NCBI GenBank assembly: GCA_902628645.1
Contig: CACONS010000002.1
Location: forward strand, 1 to 64,000
DNA length: 64,000 nucleotides
Direction of reading: 5' to 3'
From: an uncultured Alphaproteobacteria bacterium
GTDB lineage: Bacteria; Pseudomonadota; Alphaproteobacteria; HIMB59; GCA-002718135
A program made the position numbers and the translations under genes. Of this stretch, positions 1 to 8,120 are shown in pieces (within the stretch, counting starts at the first letter, position 1; every line of letters starts with the position of its first letter). Below the pieces are notes generated by a model. That model was not told the origin of the DNA. It made no database searches and saw nothing but the letters and a program-made list of their open reading frames with translations.

Positions 1-727
1 ACTCTTGGAAAGCTGTCTCTCTTTCTTTTTGAAGTCTAGCGAATTCTTGTTGAAAATCCCTATATTTTTTTGCGTGACGAGGTATTTTACCTTTTGTGGT
101 TCCTAATATGTCGCATCCAAAAACATACTCTGCATCACAACCAGGTCCACTTCCCATTGACATAACTGTTGGTTGTACTTTTTTTGAAATAACCTCTGCG
201 ATTTTGTAGGGCACACACTCCATCTCTATAGCAACTCCTCCAGCATCTTGAATTTTTAAACACTGATCATACACCCACATAGCTTCATCGGCAGTTTTAC
301 CAACTGCTACAAATCCACCAGTCCATGTTCTTTTAGGAGGAACTAAACCAACATGTCCCAGACAAGGAATACCCTCTCTATATAATTCTTTTATGAGATC
401 AAAACGCGTATTACAATAAAGCATATCAAAACCGTGTTCTAATATCTTAAAAGAAAATTTTTTTGCCTCATCAATTGTAGGGATAAAACTATCAGGGGCG
501 CCACAGTGCATAAATGCAGTTGGAGCAGCCTCTCTCATTTTTACTAATTGATCAAAATTTGGATGATCGTCATCATTTTTATACTTGCCTGCTAAACCAG
601 TAGCAAGCATTTCAAAACCAACTTTATCAGCTGCTAATGCCTCTTCTTCATTTTTAATTAATATACAAACTAATTTTTTTTTACCTTTAAAGTTTTGCAA
701 ATCTTTAACTGTTATTTTTTTTGTCAT
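1..727 (-). CDS. PanB-like (ketopantoate hydroxymethyltransferase family) protein, C-terminus outside window
   Basis: The reading frame starts at an ATG (725-727) and stays open to the window edge, giving about 242 residues. The order of conserved blocks follows PanB: an HVGLVPP block, GGFVAVGKTADEA, an IEMECVP block carrying the family's catalytic Glu, and GKIPRHAKKYRDF. It is a paralogue of the protein at 1747-2574. The two PanB magnesium aspartates (Asp45 and Asp84 in E. coli) have no counterpart by eye, because the stretches read MLATGLAGKY and AFMHCGAP. A canonical pantothenate role is therefore unlikely. It is the last visible gene of a six-gene operon with a Rieske ferredoxin, a reductase and two di-iron enzymes, 2 nt after the preceding gene. 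The substrate is unknown. Confidence 0.72.
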   Translation of the reverse strand, partial: MTKKITVKDLQNFKGKKKLVCILIKNEEEALAADKVGFEMLATGLAGKYKNDDDHPNFDQLVKMREAAPTAFMHCGAPDSFIPTIDEAKKFSFKILEHGFDMLYCNTRFDLIKELYREGIPCLGHVGLVPPKRTWTGGFVAVGKTADEAMWVYDQCLKIQDAGGVAIEMECVPYKIAEVISKKVQPTVMSMGSGPGCDAEYVFGCDILGTTKGKIPRHAKKYRDFQQEFARLQKERETAFQE

Positions 728-729
728 AA

Positions 730-1743
730 TTAATTTATACCTGGTACCTCAACATCCAAATAATAGTTTTTATCTTTTGCTTGTCTAAAAATAGCAGGAA
801 TAATTTCCTTATAAGCATTTATTACACCTTTTTTTGGAGGTGGCATTTGTTCTTTTACTACTTGATGAAAAGCTTTGAGATTATGACAAGGGATTTTAGG
901 AAAAATATGATGCTCAATATGATATTCCATATTTGAATATAAAAAACTAAAAAAAGGATTCATAATTACTGTTCTTGTACTTTTCCTATGATCTTTAATA
1001 TTATCTGCTAGTCCAGCATGTTGAGTCATTCCACATATCATAAGAATGGTATTTCCATAAAATGGAGGAAGAATTAACATAATTATTGGCAGCCAAGTTT
1101 TAAAGAGGATTGAAGCAGCAATTATAATTAACCAAAAACCAACATATAGCCTTGAACTATTTATGATTTTTCTAATTTCTTTTTCAGGTACTGTGATTTT
1201 CACAACAGGTGTGATTATTCCTAATGAATGTTTTATTATTTCAAAATGTGTAAAATGTCTTATTTTTTGAATATTAATTAAAGGACCTAGTGGTAAAAAA
1301 TTCAAAAGAAATCTTATAGGTTCTGTGGGTTTAGGACTATTGTTTTCATAATCATATACTTCCTCATGAGTAAAAATTGTGTAAGTGTGGTGATGAAAAT
1401 GACTCCATTTCCATCTGACTGCTTCAAAACCTCCTAATAATGAAGTGATATGGTAGAAAAATTTATTTAAACCTCTAGTCTTAAAATATGTTTCATGGTT
1501 AGTTTCATGCTGAATACTGATAATTTTACAATAAAAAATGTTTCCATAAAGAAGAAGCGCAGGTATAGACCACAATGTTCCCCAAGTAAATATGCATAAA
1601 TATCCACTTATTAATAACATAATGATGAAAATGGATATATCTACGATACCTTTAAAATCTGATCGTTTAGATAATTTTTTTAGAATTTTTTTATCTATAT
1701 TTGGCTTATACCAAGTTTTTAAATCAACCTCGCCTGCGAACAT
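730..1743 (-). CDS. Membrane di-iron fatty-acid-desaturase-family oxygenase (MocD/AlkB-type), copy 1
   Basis: This 337-residue integral membrane protein carries the three histidine clusters of the membrane di-iron superfamily: HETNH (residues 79-83), HFHHH (115-119) and HIEHH (275-279). A further QH and DH pair lies near 241-252. Hydrophobic segments sit at about 35-70 and 200-240. Family members use O2 and two electrons to desaturate, hydroxylate or O-demethylate a substrate. The adjacent Rieske ferredoxin and reductase could supply the electrons. It resembles the copies at 4181-5167 and 51246-52229. Copy 1 keeps all the ligands but is the most divergent around the first box. A lipid desaturase is the main alternative; the operon with sugar transport favours a small polar substrate, which is inference. 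Confidence 0.8.
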   Translation of the reverse strand: MFAGEVDLKTWYKPNIDKKILKKLSKRSDFKGIVDISIFIIMLLISGYLCIFTWGTLWSIPALLLYGNIFYCKIISIQHETNHETYFKTRGLNKFFYHITSLLGGFEAVRWKWSHFHHHTYTIFTHEEVYDYENNSPKPTEPIRFLLNFLPLGPLINIQKIRHFTHFEIIKHSLGIITPVVKITVPEKEIRKIINSSRLYVGFWLIIIAASILFKTWLPIIMLILPPFYGNTILMICGMTQHAGLADNIKDHRKSTRTVIMNPFFSFLYSNMEYHIEHHIFPKIPCHNLKAFHQVVKEQMPPPKKGVINAYKEIIPAIFRQAKDKNYYLDVEVPGIN

Positions 1744-1746
1744 TAA

Positions 1747-2574
1747 TTAAAATTTTTCTGAAAGCTTTAAAAATTTATCAAATTCACTTTGATCAATATT
1801 AACGGTAATTTTTGGATCATCAAATTTCTTATTTACTGTGTCATCATGAAACTCTTTAAATGCCTTTATTCTTTCAGATTGAAGTTTTTCAAATTCTTTT
1901 TTAAAATCTCTGTAAATACGAGCATGTCTTGGTATTTTCCCTTGAGTATATCCAAGTACATCATTTGCAAATAAATATTGTCCATCACATCCTGAACCAC
2001 TACCCATTGAAAGGGTCATGATATCAACTTTTTTTGTTATTACCTCAGCAACTTTTGGAGGAACTACTTCAAGCTCAACACCGACTGCACCAGCTTCTTG
2101 TAATTCCAAAGTATGTTCTAATATTCTAATAGCTTTATCTGCTGTTTTACCTTGAGCGACAAAACCACCGATCCATGTTGCATTTCCAGGAACTAATCCG
2201 ACGTGACTATTAATTGGAACATATTCATCTCTTAATGCACGTATCCATTTATAACTCCAATTGCCTCCATAAATAACATCTGCGCCAATATCTAAATATT
2301 TATGAGATAACTTCATTGCCTCGTATTCAGAAGCAACTCTTACGGCACCTCCTGACTGCATAAAGCAAGTTGGTGCAGCTTCACGAATTCTTTTTAATTC
2401 ATCAAAAGAATTATAAATTCCAAATTGTGGAGCATCATGAGAAGTACATATCATATCTATACCCGCTTCTTCTGCTGCAGCAGCTTCGTCTGCATTATGG
2501 ACAAACATAACGCTTAGTTGTCTTTTACCTTTACATTGTAAATAGTCATAGACCGTTAGTTTTTTTCTACTCAT
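1747..2574 (-). CDS. PanB-like (ketopantoate hydroxymethyltransferase family) protein
   Basis: At 275 residues the length is usual for PanB. Recognisable blocks are SHVGLVPG, GGFVAQGKTADKA, LELQEAGAVGVELEVVPP (containing the Glu equivalent to the E. coli catalytic Glu181), SMGSGSGCDGQ and GKIPRHARIYRDF. The magnesium ligands of true PanB appear replaced: MICTSHDAPQ stands where MLVGDSLGM is expected, and CFMQSGG where LLADLPF is expected. The Lys/Glu of the MVKIEGG motif is also missing. A GGAG ribosome site precedes the ATG. True PanB moves a hydroxymethyl group from methylene-tetrahydrofolate to ketoisovalerate. Here a related C-C bond chemistry on another substrate is more likely. It sits 16 nt after the ferredoxin gene and 3 nt before desaturase copy 1. 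Confidence 0.75.
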   Translation of the reverse strand: MSRKKLTVYDYLQCKGKRQLSVMFVHNADEAAAAEEAGIDMICTSHDAPQFGIYNSFDELKRIREAAPTCFMQSGGAVRVASEYEAMKLSHKYLDIGADVIYGGNWSYKWIRALRDEYVPINSHVGLVPGNATWIGGFVAQGKTADKAIRILEHTLELQEAGAVGVELEVVPPKVAEVITKKVDIMTLSMGSGSGCDGQYLFANDVLGYTQGKIPRHARIYRDFKKEFEKLQSERIKAFKEFHDDTVNKKFDDPKITVNIDQSEFDKFLKLSEKF

Positions 2575-2590
2575 AAAATCTCCAGTTTAT

Positions 2591-2908
2591 TTAATCTATC
2601 TTAATGTAAATTTTATCATTATCAACTTTTACTGGATATGTCTTTAAATCCTCACAAGCAGGAGGGCTAAGGGCTTCTCCAGATTTAATGTTAAATACAC
2701 CTTGATGCATTGGGCATTCTATTTCATCATCCATGACTAAACCATCTTCAAGATGAACTACTTCATGAGTGCAGTATCCATCAGTCGCATAAAACCCATC
2801 GGTTAATCTGTACACACAAAATGTTTTATCACCATGATCAAATCTTATGAGGTCTTCTTCTTCTATACTGTCTGTAGAGCCGACTTCTATCCAATTTTCT
2901 TCCGCCAT
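2591..2908 (-). CDS. Rieske-type [2Fe-2S] ferredoxin (MocE-like)
   Basis: This 105-residue soluble protein has a full Rieske motif: Cys46-x-His48, then 16 residues, then Cys65-x-x-His68. It lacks a signal peptide or membrane anchor, so it is a cytoplasmic ferredoxin, not an oxygenase alpha subunit or a bc1 subunit. Proteins of this size carry electrons from a flavoprotein reductase to an oxygenase. The reductase gene lies 38 nt upstream and two di-iron membrane enzymes share the operon. The trio matches the arrangement of rhizopine-catabolic MocD, MocE and MocF. The 38-nt gap before it contains an ATTAGTAAA direct repeat but no clear promoter. Confidence 0.88.
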   Translation of the reverse strand: MAEENWIEVGSTDSIEEEDLIRFDHGDKTFCVYRLTDGFYATDGYCTHEVVHLEDGLVMDDEIECPMHQGVFNIKSGEALSPPACEDLKTYPVKVDNDKIYIKID

Positions 2909-2946
2909 AGTGATATATATATTAGTAAAATTAGTAAAATAAATAG

Positions 2947-4176
2947 TTATTTAGATATAAGTTTATTAAGTTTTTGGCTTTCATCGCCTAAAATTCTTTT
3001 ATCAACGATTACATTTTTTTCTGCTAATTTTGTAGTAATACGAATATCGCGTCCAACTTTTCCAGCGACACCTAAACCACATGCACCTTTGATCGATTTA
3101 TCTTTGAGAAAAAAATAAATAATTCCATTTTCAATATCTTTTCCTCTTTCAATAATTTCATCAAAGTTTTCACAAATACCAGTCAACTGAAGATTTAAAT
3201 TAAATTGATCAGACCACATCCATGGAATTGAGGTGTATTCTATTTTAAGTCCAGATATATTTTTACCTGCACAAATACCATGGTTCTGAGCATGCTGATA
3301 AGACTCTAAGCGTATATACTGCTTATATAAAGGGTGATAAAAATTTGAGACATCACCAGCAGCGTAAACATCTTTAATTGATGTTTCACAAAATTCATTT
3401 GTTAAAATTCCGTTATCTAATTTCAAATCTGTATTTTCAAATAATGAAACACTTGGCTTTGATCCTATGCCTGCGATAATAAAGTCTGCTTCTAGTTCGG
3501 AATTATCACTTAATAAAATTTTATAGTTTTCATTATATTTGGATATTTGTAAAATTTGTTTATTTAAAATTATTTTGTTACCGGCAGCCTCATGCGTATC
3601 TTTAACCAAATCAGCAATTGGTTTAGGTATAATTCTACCCATAAGCTGATTTCCTATCTCAATTAGAGTTACTTTTTTATTAAGCTGAGAAAGAGATGAT
3701 GCTATTTCAAGTCCTATAAAACCACCGCCAATAATTACAATATTATTTTTGTTTTCAATTTTCTTTTTAATTATCTTTGCTTCTTCTAAATTTCTAAGAT
3801 AATGAATCTCGTCTTCTAAATTATTATCTAATTTAATTTTATTATTTTCAGAACCTGTAGCAATCAACAAAATATCATAACTATATTCTTTCTGATTATT
3901 GGAGACTAAAGTTTTTGAATTAAAATCTACTTTTTCTATATTTGTATTTATATAAAAAATTTTTTTATCATCTAATATCTTTGAATTATTAAAAACTAAA
4001 TCCTCTTCATTTTTTTTATTTAACAAATAGTCTTTAGATAAAGGTGGTCTCTCATAAGGCAGTTGCTTTTCTTCGCCTAAAATAGTAATTGATGCTTCTT
4101 CATCATTTCTTCGTATTTCTCTTGCTGCATATAAAGCGGATTGGCCTCCGCCTAAAATAAGTATTTTCTTTTTCAC
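2947..4176 (-). CDS. Ferredoxin--NAD(P)+ reductase, FAD-dependent (BphA4/MocF-like)
   Basis: The 409-residue protein is a two-dinucleotide-domain flavoprotein. An FAD-binding GGGQSALYAA motif lies at about residues 8-18 and a second NAD(P)-binding motif, IIGGGFIGLEIASSL, at about 150. An ATG-type FAD motif (LLIATGSEN) lies at about 105 and a YAAGDVSNF block at about 270. This is the family of rubredoxin, putidaredoxin and Rieske-ferredoxin reductases. It probably passes electrons from NAD(P)H to the ferredoxin encoded just downstream. The start is GTG (4174-4176), only 4 nt after the stop of the preceding desaturase-like gene and without a clear Shine-Dalgarno, which suggests coupled translation. 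Confidence 0.86.
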   Translation of the reverse strand: MKKKILILGGGQSALYAAREIRRNDEEASITILGEEKQLPYERPPLSKDYLLNKKNEEDLVFNNSKILDDKKIFYINTNIEKVDFNSKTLVSNNQKEYSYDILLIATGSENNKIKLDNNLEDEIHYLRNLEEAKIIKKKIENKNNIVIIGGGFIGLEIASSLSQLNKKVTLIEIGNQLMGRIIPKPIADLVKDTHEAAGNKIILNKQILQISKYNENYKILLSDNSELEADFIIAGIGSKPSVSLFENTDLKLDNGILTNEFCETSIKDVYAAGDVSNFYHPLYKQYIRLESYQHAQNHGICAGKNISGLKIEYTSIPWMWSDQFNLNLQLTGICENFDEIIERGKDIENGIIYFFLKDKSIKGACGLGVAGKVGRDIRITTKLAEKNVIVDKRILGDESQKLNKLISK

Positions 4177-4180
4177 AAGT

Positions 4181-5167
4181 TTAAATTTTACTTGGAATTA
4201 AAAGTTCAATTTTATAATCAGGATTTTTTGATTGTTTATATAATGCTGGAATAATTTCTTTGTAAGCACCCCACAAACCCTTTCTTATTGGTGGCATTTG
4301 ATCCTTAATCATATCATGTAATTTTGGTAAATTGTAGGAAGGAACCTGTGGAAACATATGATGCTCAATATGATATTCCATTTGCCAATATAGAAAACTA
4401 AATATTGGATTTAAACGAACGGTTCTAGTGCTATGTCTGTGATCTTTAACATCTTCCTTTAGACCCGCATGCTGAGTTGCCCCAAAAAGAGTTATCAATG
4501 TTTTTCCATAAAAATTTGGTAAAACGATAAATAATAATGGAAGCCATGATTGGAAGTATATAGATGCTGCAAGTGTAGCTACCCATATAAAAACATGACT
4601 TCTTGCTGACCATCTGCATTTATTTCTTTCCTTTTCAGGAATACAAACTTTCATAACATCTGTTGTTACACCACAAGCATGCTTAATTGTTTCCCAGTGA
4701 AGTGAATTATGTATGTAAAGAAAACTTGAGAACGGTATAAATAGAGAAAAAAACCATATTAGGTCTGTTGGTTTTTTCACAAGTATTTCAAAATCATAAG
4801 GGTCGTTGAATATTGTATAAGAGTGATGATGAAAATGGGAGTAGCGCCATCTTACTGGCTCGAAGTTATCCATGAAGCCAGCAATATAATAAAAAAAATC
4901 ATTCCAAAACTTACTTTTAAATGCAGTTCTATGTCCAGTTTCATGCCACAGCGCGTCTGAACAACCCCAGATATTACCATATATAAAAAAGAAAAGTACA
5001 CACCACCATGTGCCCCATGTTAAATAAGCGAGGTATCCAGAAATAAATAATGCTGAGAAATATATGATCATGTGTTTAAAACCTTGCCAATCAGATTTTT
5101 TACACAGTTTTTTAAATTCTTTTTTATCTATATCGGCTCTATACCATTTACCTAAATCAACTTCCAT
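4181..5167 (-). CDS. Membrane di-iron fatty-acid-desaturase-family oxygenase (MocD/AlkB-type), copy 2
   Basis: This is the first gene of the operon, 328 residues long. It shows HETGH (75-79), HFHHH (111-115) and a late HIEHH box followed by MFPQVPSYNLP. The N-terminal MEVDLGKWYRADIDKK stretch is shared with copy 3 (MEVNLDDWYRPEVDRK). Hydrophobic membrane segments lie at about 33-68 and 185-225. The family uses a di-iron centre with O2. A ferredoxin and reductase immediately downstream make a complete electron chain. The divergent neighbour is a sugar-binding protein gene, so the substrate may be an imported sugar or cyclitol, though a lipid role cannot be excluded. Confidence 0.82.
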   Translation of the reverse strand: MEVDLGKWYRADIDKKEFKKLCKKSDWQGFKHMIIYFSALFISGYLAYLTWGTWWCVLFFFIYGNIWGCSDALWHETGHRTAFKSKFWNDFFYYIAGFMDNFEPVRWRYSHFHHHSYTIFNDPYDFEILVKKPTDLIWFFSLFIPFSSFLYIHNSLHWETIKHACGVTTDVMKVCIPEKERNKCRWSARSHVFIWVATLAASIYFQSWLPLLFIVLPNFYGKTLITLFGATQHAGLKEDVKDHRHSTRTVRLNPIFSFLYWQMEYHIEHHMFPQVPSYNLPKLHDMIKDQMPPIRKGLWGAYKEIIPALYKQSKNPDYKIELLIPSKI

Positions 5168-5291
5168 GACTTAAAATATCACTTTTTGTAAAAGGATTAA
5201 ATATAAAATTAAAAATTTAATATCAAATATGTCGCATTTTCTCTTTATTTTGGCTTATGTTTAAATTTAAAATTTTAGTAAATAAATGTAT

Positions 5292-5319
5292 TTGTATTAT
5301 TCTTTTTTATACTTATAAA
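5292..5319 (+). promoter_or_regulatory. Candidate sigma70 promoter for the CUT2 operon
   Basis: TTGTAT (5292-5297) and TATAAA (5314-5319) are separated by 16 nt, about 28 nt before the start codon of the binding-protein gene. It lies in the 179-nt divergent region between the oxygenase operon and the transporter. The region is very AT-rich, so chance matches are common. Confidence 0.35.
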
Positions 5320-5346
5320 TTGAAGCATAAATTATTTGGAGGAATT

Positions 5347-6327
5347 ATGAAAAAAATCTTTGCCGTCATTGCTCTATTTTTTGCTTTTGTATCTACTTCA
5401 GCGGTAGCAAAAAATGATTACAGCTGTGATAAGAAATTTATATTTTTCCCAGGTGGACCTGAAGGTGGTCCATTTGGAACTATCGTTTACAATGGTGCAG
5501 TAGCTGCTGCTGAACACACTGGTTGCGATGTAGATTACTACTGGTCACAATGGAACTCAGAGATAATGATTAAGCAGTTTAAAGAAGCTGTTGCCTTACA
5601 ACCTGATGGAATTGCAATCTATGGTTTTCCAGGTGATGCTGCTATGAGACCAATTATTCAAGAAGCTAGAGAAATGGGAATAGTAATTACTACTATGAAC
5701 ACACCTCTACCTGATCTTGAAGCAGAATATAAAACTGAAGGTTTTGGTTATGCTGGAGCAGATCTATTTGATGCTGGATTTAATCTAGGTAAAAAAGCTG
5801 TTGAGGTTTGTGGTTTACAAGCTGGAGACAAAGCTTTTATCTGGGGTCTAGCAAGTATGCCAAATAGAGGAGAAAGAACAAAAGGTGCAATAGCTGGTGT
5901 TGAAGCAGCTGGTGTCGAAGTTGTTTATCAAGAAATTCCTGATAACGTAAACTCAGATGCATCTCAGGGAACTCCTATGTACGTTGCTACTTACAGTGCA
6001 AATCCTGATATAAAAATGGCTATTACAGATCATGGAGGATTAACTGCAAGTTTACCAACATACATGAAGGCTGCAGGTCATGGTACTGAAGAAGTATGTG
6101 GTGCTGGATTTGATTTATCAGCTCCAATTGTTGATGGAATTAATTCTGGATACATTGATGTAGTAATTGATCAGCAACCATTTATCCAAGGATATATGCC
6201 AATTGTTCAGTTATTCCTAAGCACTAAATACGGAATGGCTGGATTAGCAATGGATACTGGTGCTGCATTTGTTACAGCTGATAACGTAGGTGCTGTTGCT
6301 CCATTAGCTGCAGTACAAATCAGATAA
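5347..6327 (+). CDS. Periplasmic sugar-binding protein of CUT2 ABC transporter (transporter 1)
   Basis: The 326-residue protein is a periplasmic binding protein of the ribose/galactose/inositol type. The ATG at 5347 is chosen because GGAGG sits 6 nt upstream and it opens a good signal peptide (MKKIFAVIALFFAFVSTSAVA); an open extension to 5257 adds nothing plausible. Typical features are the QPDGIAIYGFPGDAAMRP block and the late DQQPFIQGYMPIVQLFL block seen in this family. ATPase and permease follow on the same strand, after a hairpin. The ligand cannot be read from sequence; the divergent di-iron/Rieske operon suggests a modified sugar or polyol. Confidence 0.87.
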   Translation: MKKIFAVIALFFAFVSTSAVAKNDYSCDKKFIFFPGGPEGGPFGTIVYNGAVAAAEHTGCDVDYYWSQWNSEIMIKQFKEAVALQPDGIAIYGFPGDAAMRPIIQEAREMGIVITTMNTPLPDLEAEYKTEGFGYAGADLFDAGFNLGKKAVEVCGLQAGDKAFIWGLASMPNRGERTKGAIAGVEAAGVEVVYQEIPDNVNSDASQGTPMYVATYSANPDIKMAITDHGGLTASLPTYMKAAGHGTEEVCGAGFDLSAPIVDGINSGYIDVVIDQQPFIQGYMPIVQLFLSTKYGMAGLAMDTGAAFVTADNVGAVAPLAAVQIR

Positions 6328-6339
6328 ATAAAATTATAT

Positions 6340-6371
6340 AACCTGCCTTATTTTAAGGCAGGTTTTTTTTT
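6340..6371 (+). terminator. Intercistronic intrinsic terminator/hairpin abutting the ATPase start codon
   Basis: Arms 6340-6350 (AACCTGCCTTA) and 6354-6364 (TAAGGCAGGTT) pair perfectly over 11 bp with a 3-nt loop and run into nine T residues that end directly at the ATG of the ATPase gene (6372). It has the form of a Rho-independent terminator. Its 3' arm also holds the only purine-rich stretch (AAGGCAGG) that could serve the next gene as a ribosome site. It could favour binding protein over membrane components. Confidence 0.85.
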
Positions 6372-7139
6372 ATGGCAGATGAACTTTTAAAATTAGAAAA
6401 TATTTATAAAAACTTTGGAAATGTAAAAGTTTTAAAAGATGTAAATATCAAAATAAATAAAGGTGAAGTGGTAGCTTTAATTGGTGATAATGGAGCTGGT
6501 AAATCAACACTTATAAAAGTCATAACAGGAGTCCATACGCCAAACTCAGGAAAAGTTTTTTTTAAACAAGAGGAAGTTCAAATAAAATCAGTTGCTCAAT
6601 CAAGGAAAATGGGCATTGAAGCCGTATACCAAGAAAGAGCATTATGTGATCAACAAGAATTATACAGAAATATTTTTGCTGGAAGAGAAATTACAAATTC
6701 ATTTGGTTTTTTAGATATAAAAAAACAAAGAAAAGAAGCTGAGAAGATTTTACGCGACTATATAGGTTTTACTTCAAAAGCCATAACGGTTGATTCTCAA
6801 GTAATGGGACTTTCTGGTGGAGAAAAACAGGGTGTAGCTTTTGGCAGATCATTATATTTTAATTCTGATTTAATCGTATTAGATGAACCAACAATGGGTT
6901 TATCAATTCAAGAAACTGAAAAAGTTCTTAATTTTGTAAAAGGTTTAAAAAATGAAAATAAATCTGCGATTTTTATCGATCATAATATAATACACGTTTA
7001 CGGAGCTGCAGATAGATTTATTATCTTAGATAGAGGCGAAGTAGTTGGTGAGTTTAATAAAGAAGATATTTCTAGAGAAGAACTTGTTCAAAAAATGATT
7101 CAACTCCATGAATCAGGAAAAATAAAAGTGGAAGATTAA
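6372..7139 (+). CDS. CUT2 sugar ABC transporter ATPase, single-domain (FrcA-type)
   Basis: The 255-residue protein has one nucleotide-binding domain: Walker A GDNGAGKST (38-46), signature LSGGEKQ (147-153), Walker B LIVLDEP (167-173) and the switch histidine in IDHN near 206. Most CUT2 ATPases (RbsA, XylG, MglA) are tandem proteins of about 500 residues. This half-size form is like FrcA of rhizobial fructose uptake and would act as a homodimer. The ATG follows directly on the T tract of a terminator. The permease gene starts right after its stop codon. It energises transporter 1. Confidence 0.9.
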   Translation: MADELLKLENIYKNFGNVKVLKDVNIKINKGEVVALIGDNGAGKSTLIKVITGVHTPNSGKVFFKQEEVQIKSVAQSRKMGIEAVYQERALCDQQELYRNIFAGREITNSFGFLDIKKQRKEAEKILRDYIGFTSKAITVDSQVMGLSGGEKQGVAFGRSLYFNSDLIVLDEPTMGLSIQETEKVLNFVKGLKNENKSAIFIDHNIIHVYGAADRFIILDRGEVVGEFNKEDISREELVQKMIQLHESGKIKVED

Positions 7140-8117
7140 ATGAATAATTTAATAAATAGTTATTTTGTAAAAACTCACAAACTTGAAATTAGTATTACAA
7201 TAATTGCTTTAGTACTTTTCTTAATTTACTTTTTGGGTGCACCACATGTGTTTACAAGATTTCCTATTTATAGAGCTTTTATGCAATCAATGCCTTTTTT
7301 TGGAATTATTGCTATATCTGCAACATTTGTTGTTACACTTGGTGAAATTGATTTATCATTTCCATCTATAGTTGGAATTACTTCTCTCATATTTGGAATT
7401 ATAATGACATCGACTGATGGTAATTTTTTTATAGCATTTATCTTAGCAACGTCACTTGGAATGTTTGCTGGATTAGTAAATGGATTACTTGTTACTAAAA
7501 TTGGTATACCTTCAATAGTTGCCACAATAGGTACATTATTTTTTTGGCGTGGATTGGTTAATGTAATTTCCCAAGGTAGTGGTATTGCAATAGTCGATGT
7601 AGCAGATGGAACATGGCATCATATGATTTTTGTTGAAAAACTATTTGGAAAAATTCCAATGCAATTTATTTGGTTCATTGCATTAACTGGATTGATGCAA
7701 TGGGTTTATCGATACCATAAATTTGGAAATCACATTCACTTTGTAGGTGATAACAAAGCAAGTGCTCAAATGATGGGAATTAATGTTGATAATGTAAAGA
7801 TAATCGCTTTTGTTCAATTAGGTTTTTTCTCTGCTTTAGCAGGAATTTTTACAATGTATGAAATGTTATATTTCTGGCCTACACAAGGTGAGGGTTTAAT
7901 GTTAACAACACTAGCAGCTGTCTTTGTTGGCGGTACTTCAGTCTTTGGTGGTAAGGGTACTATTTTTGGAACATTTATCGGAGTGTTAATAATTGGTTCA
8001 TTAGAATCAGGAATAGTTGCTCTAGGCTTATCTGGTTTTTATGTAAAATTTATCAATGGCCTCATGATTACAGTTGCTGTGACAGTTTACGCTCTAATAC
8101 AAAGAAGAAAAAATTAA
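7140..8117 (+). CDS. CUT2 sugar ABC transporter permease (RbsC family), transporter 1
   Basis: The 325-residue inner membrane protein has about eight to ten hydrophobic segments and the family blocks GEIDLSFPSIVGI (about 68-80), NGLLVTKIGIPSIVATIGT (about 112) and FVGGTSVFGGKGTIFGTFIG (about 260-280). These define the BPD_transp_2 (RbsC/XylH/FrcC) family, which forms the homodimeric channel of sugar importers. Its ATG is immediately after the TAA of the ATPase gene, so the two are translationally linked. The convergent SDR gene ends 3 nt after its stop codon, and no terminator is visible in the gap. Confidence 0.9.
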   Translation: MNNLINSYFVKTHKLEISITIIALVLFLIYFLGAPHVFTRFPIYRAFMQSMPFFGIIAISATFVVTLGEIDLSFPSIVGITSLIFGIIMTSTDGNFFIAFILATSLGMFAGLVNGLLVTKIGIPSIVATIGTLFFWRGLVNVISQGSGIAIVDVADGTWHHMIFVEKLFGKIPMQFIWFIALTGLMQWVYRYHKFGNHIHFVGDNKASAQMMGINVDNVKIIAFVQLGFFSALAGIFTMYEMLYFWPTQGEGLMLTTLAAVFVGGTSVFGGKGTIFGTFIGVLIIGSLESGIVALGLSGFYVKFINGLMITVAVTVYALIQRRKN

Positions 8118-8120
8118 AAA

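Noticed and set aside
585-788. Plus-strand open frame over the start of the PanB-like gene and end of desaturase copy 1
   Set aside because: It lies antisense to two well-supported genes with clear family motifs; composition follows from the opposite strand.
5257-5346. N-terminal extension of the transporter 1 binding protein
   Set aside because: GGAGG and a proper signal peptide mark the ATG at 5347; the extension would put a hydrophobic run before the signal peptide.
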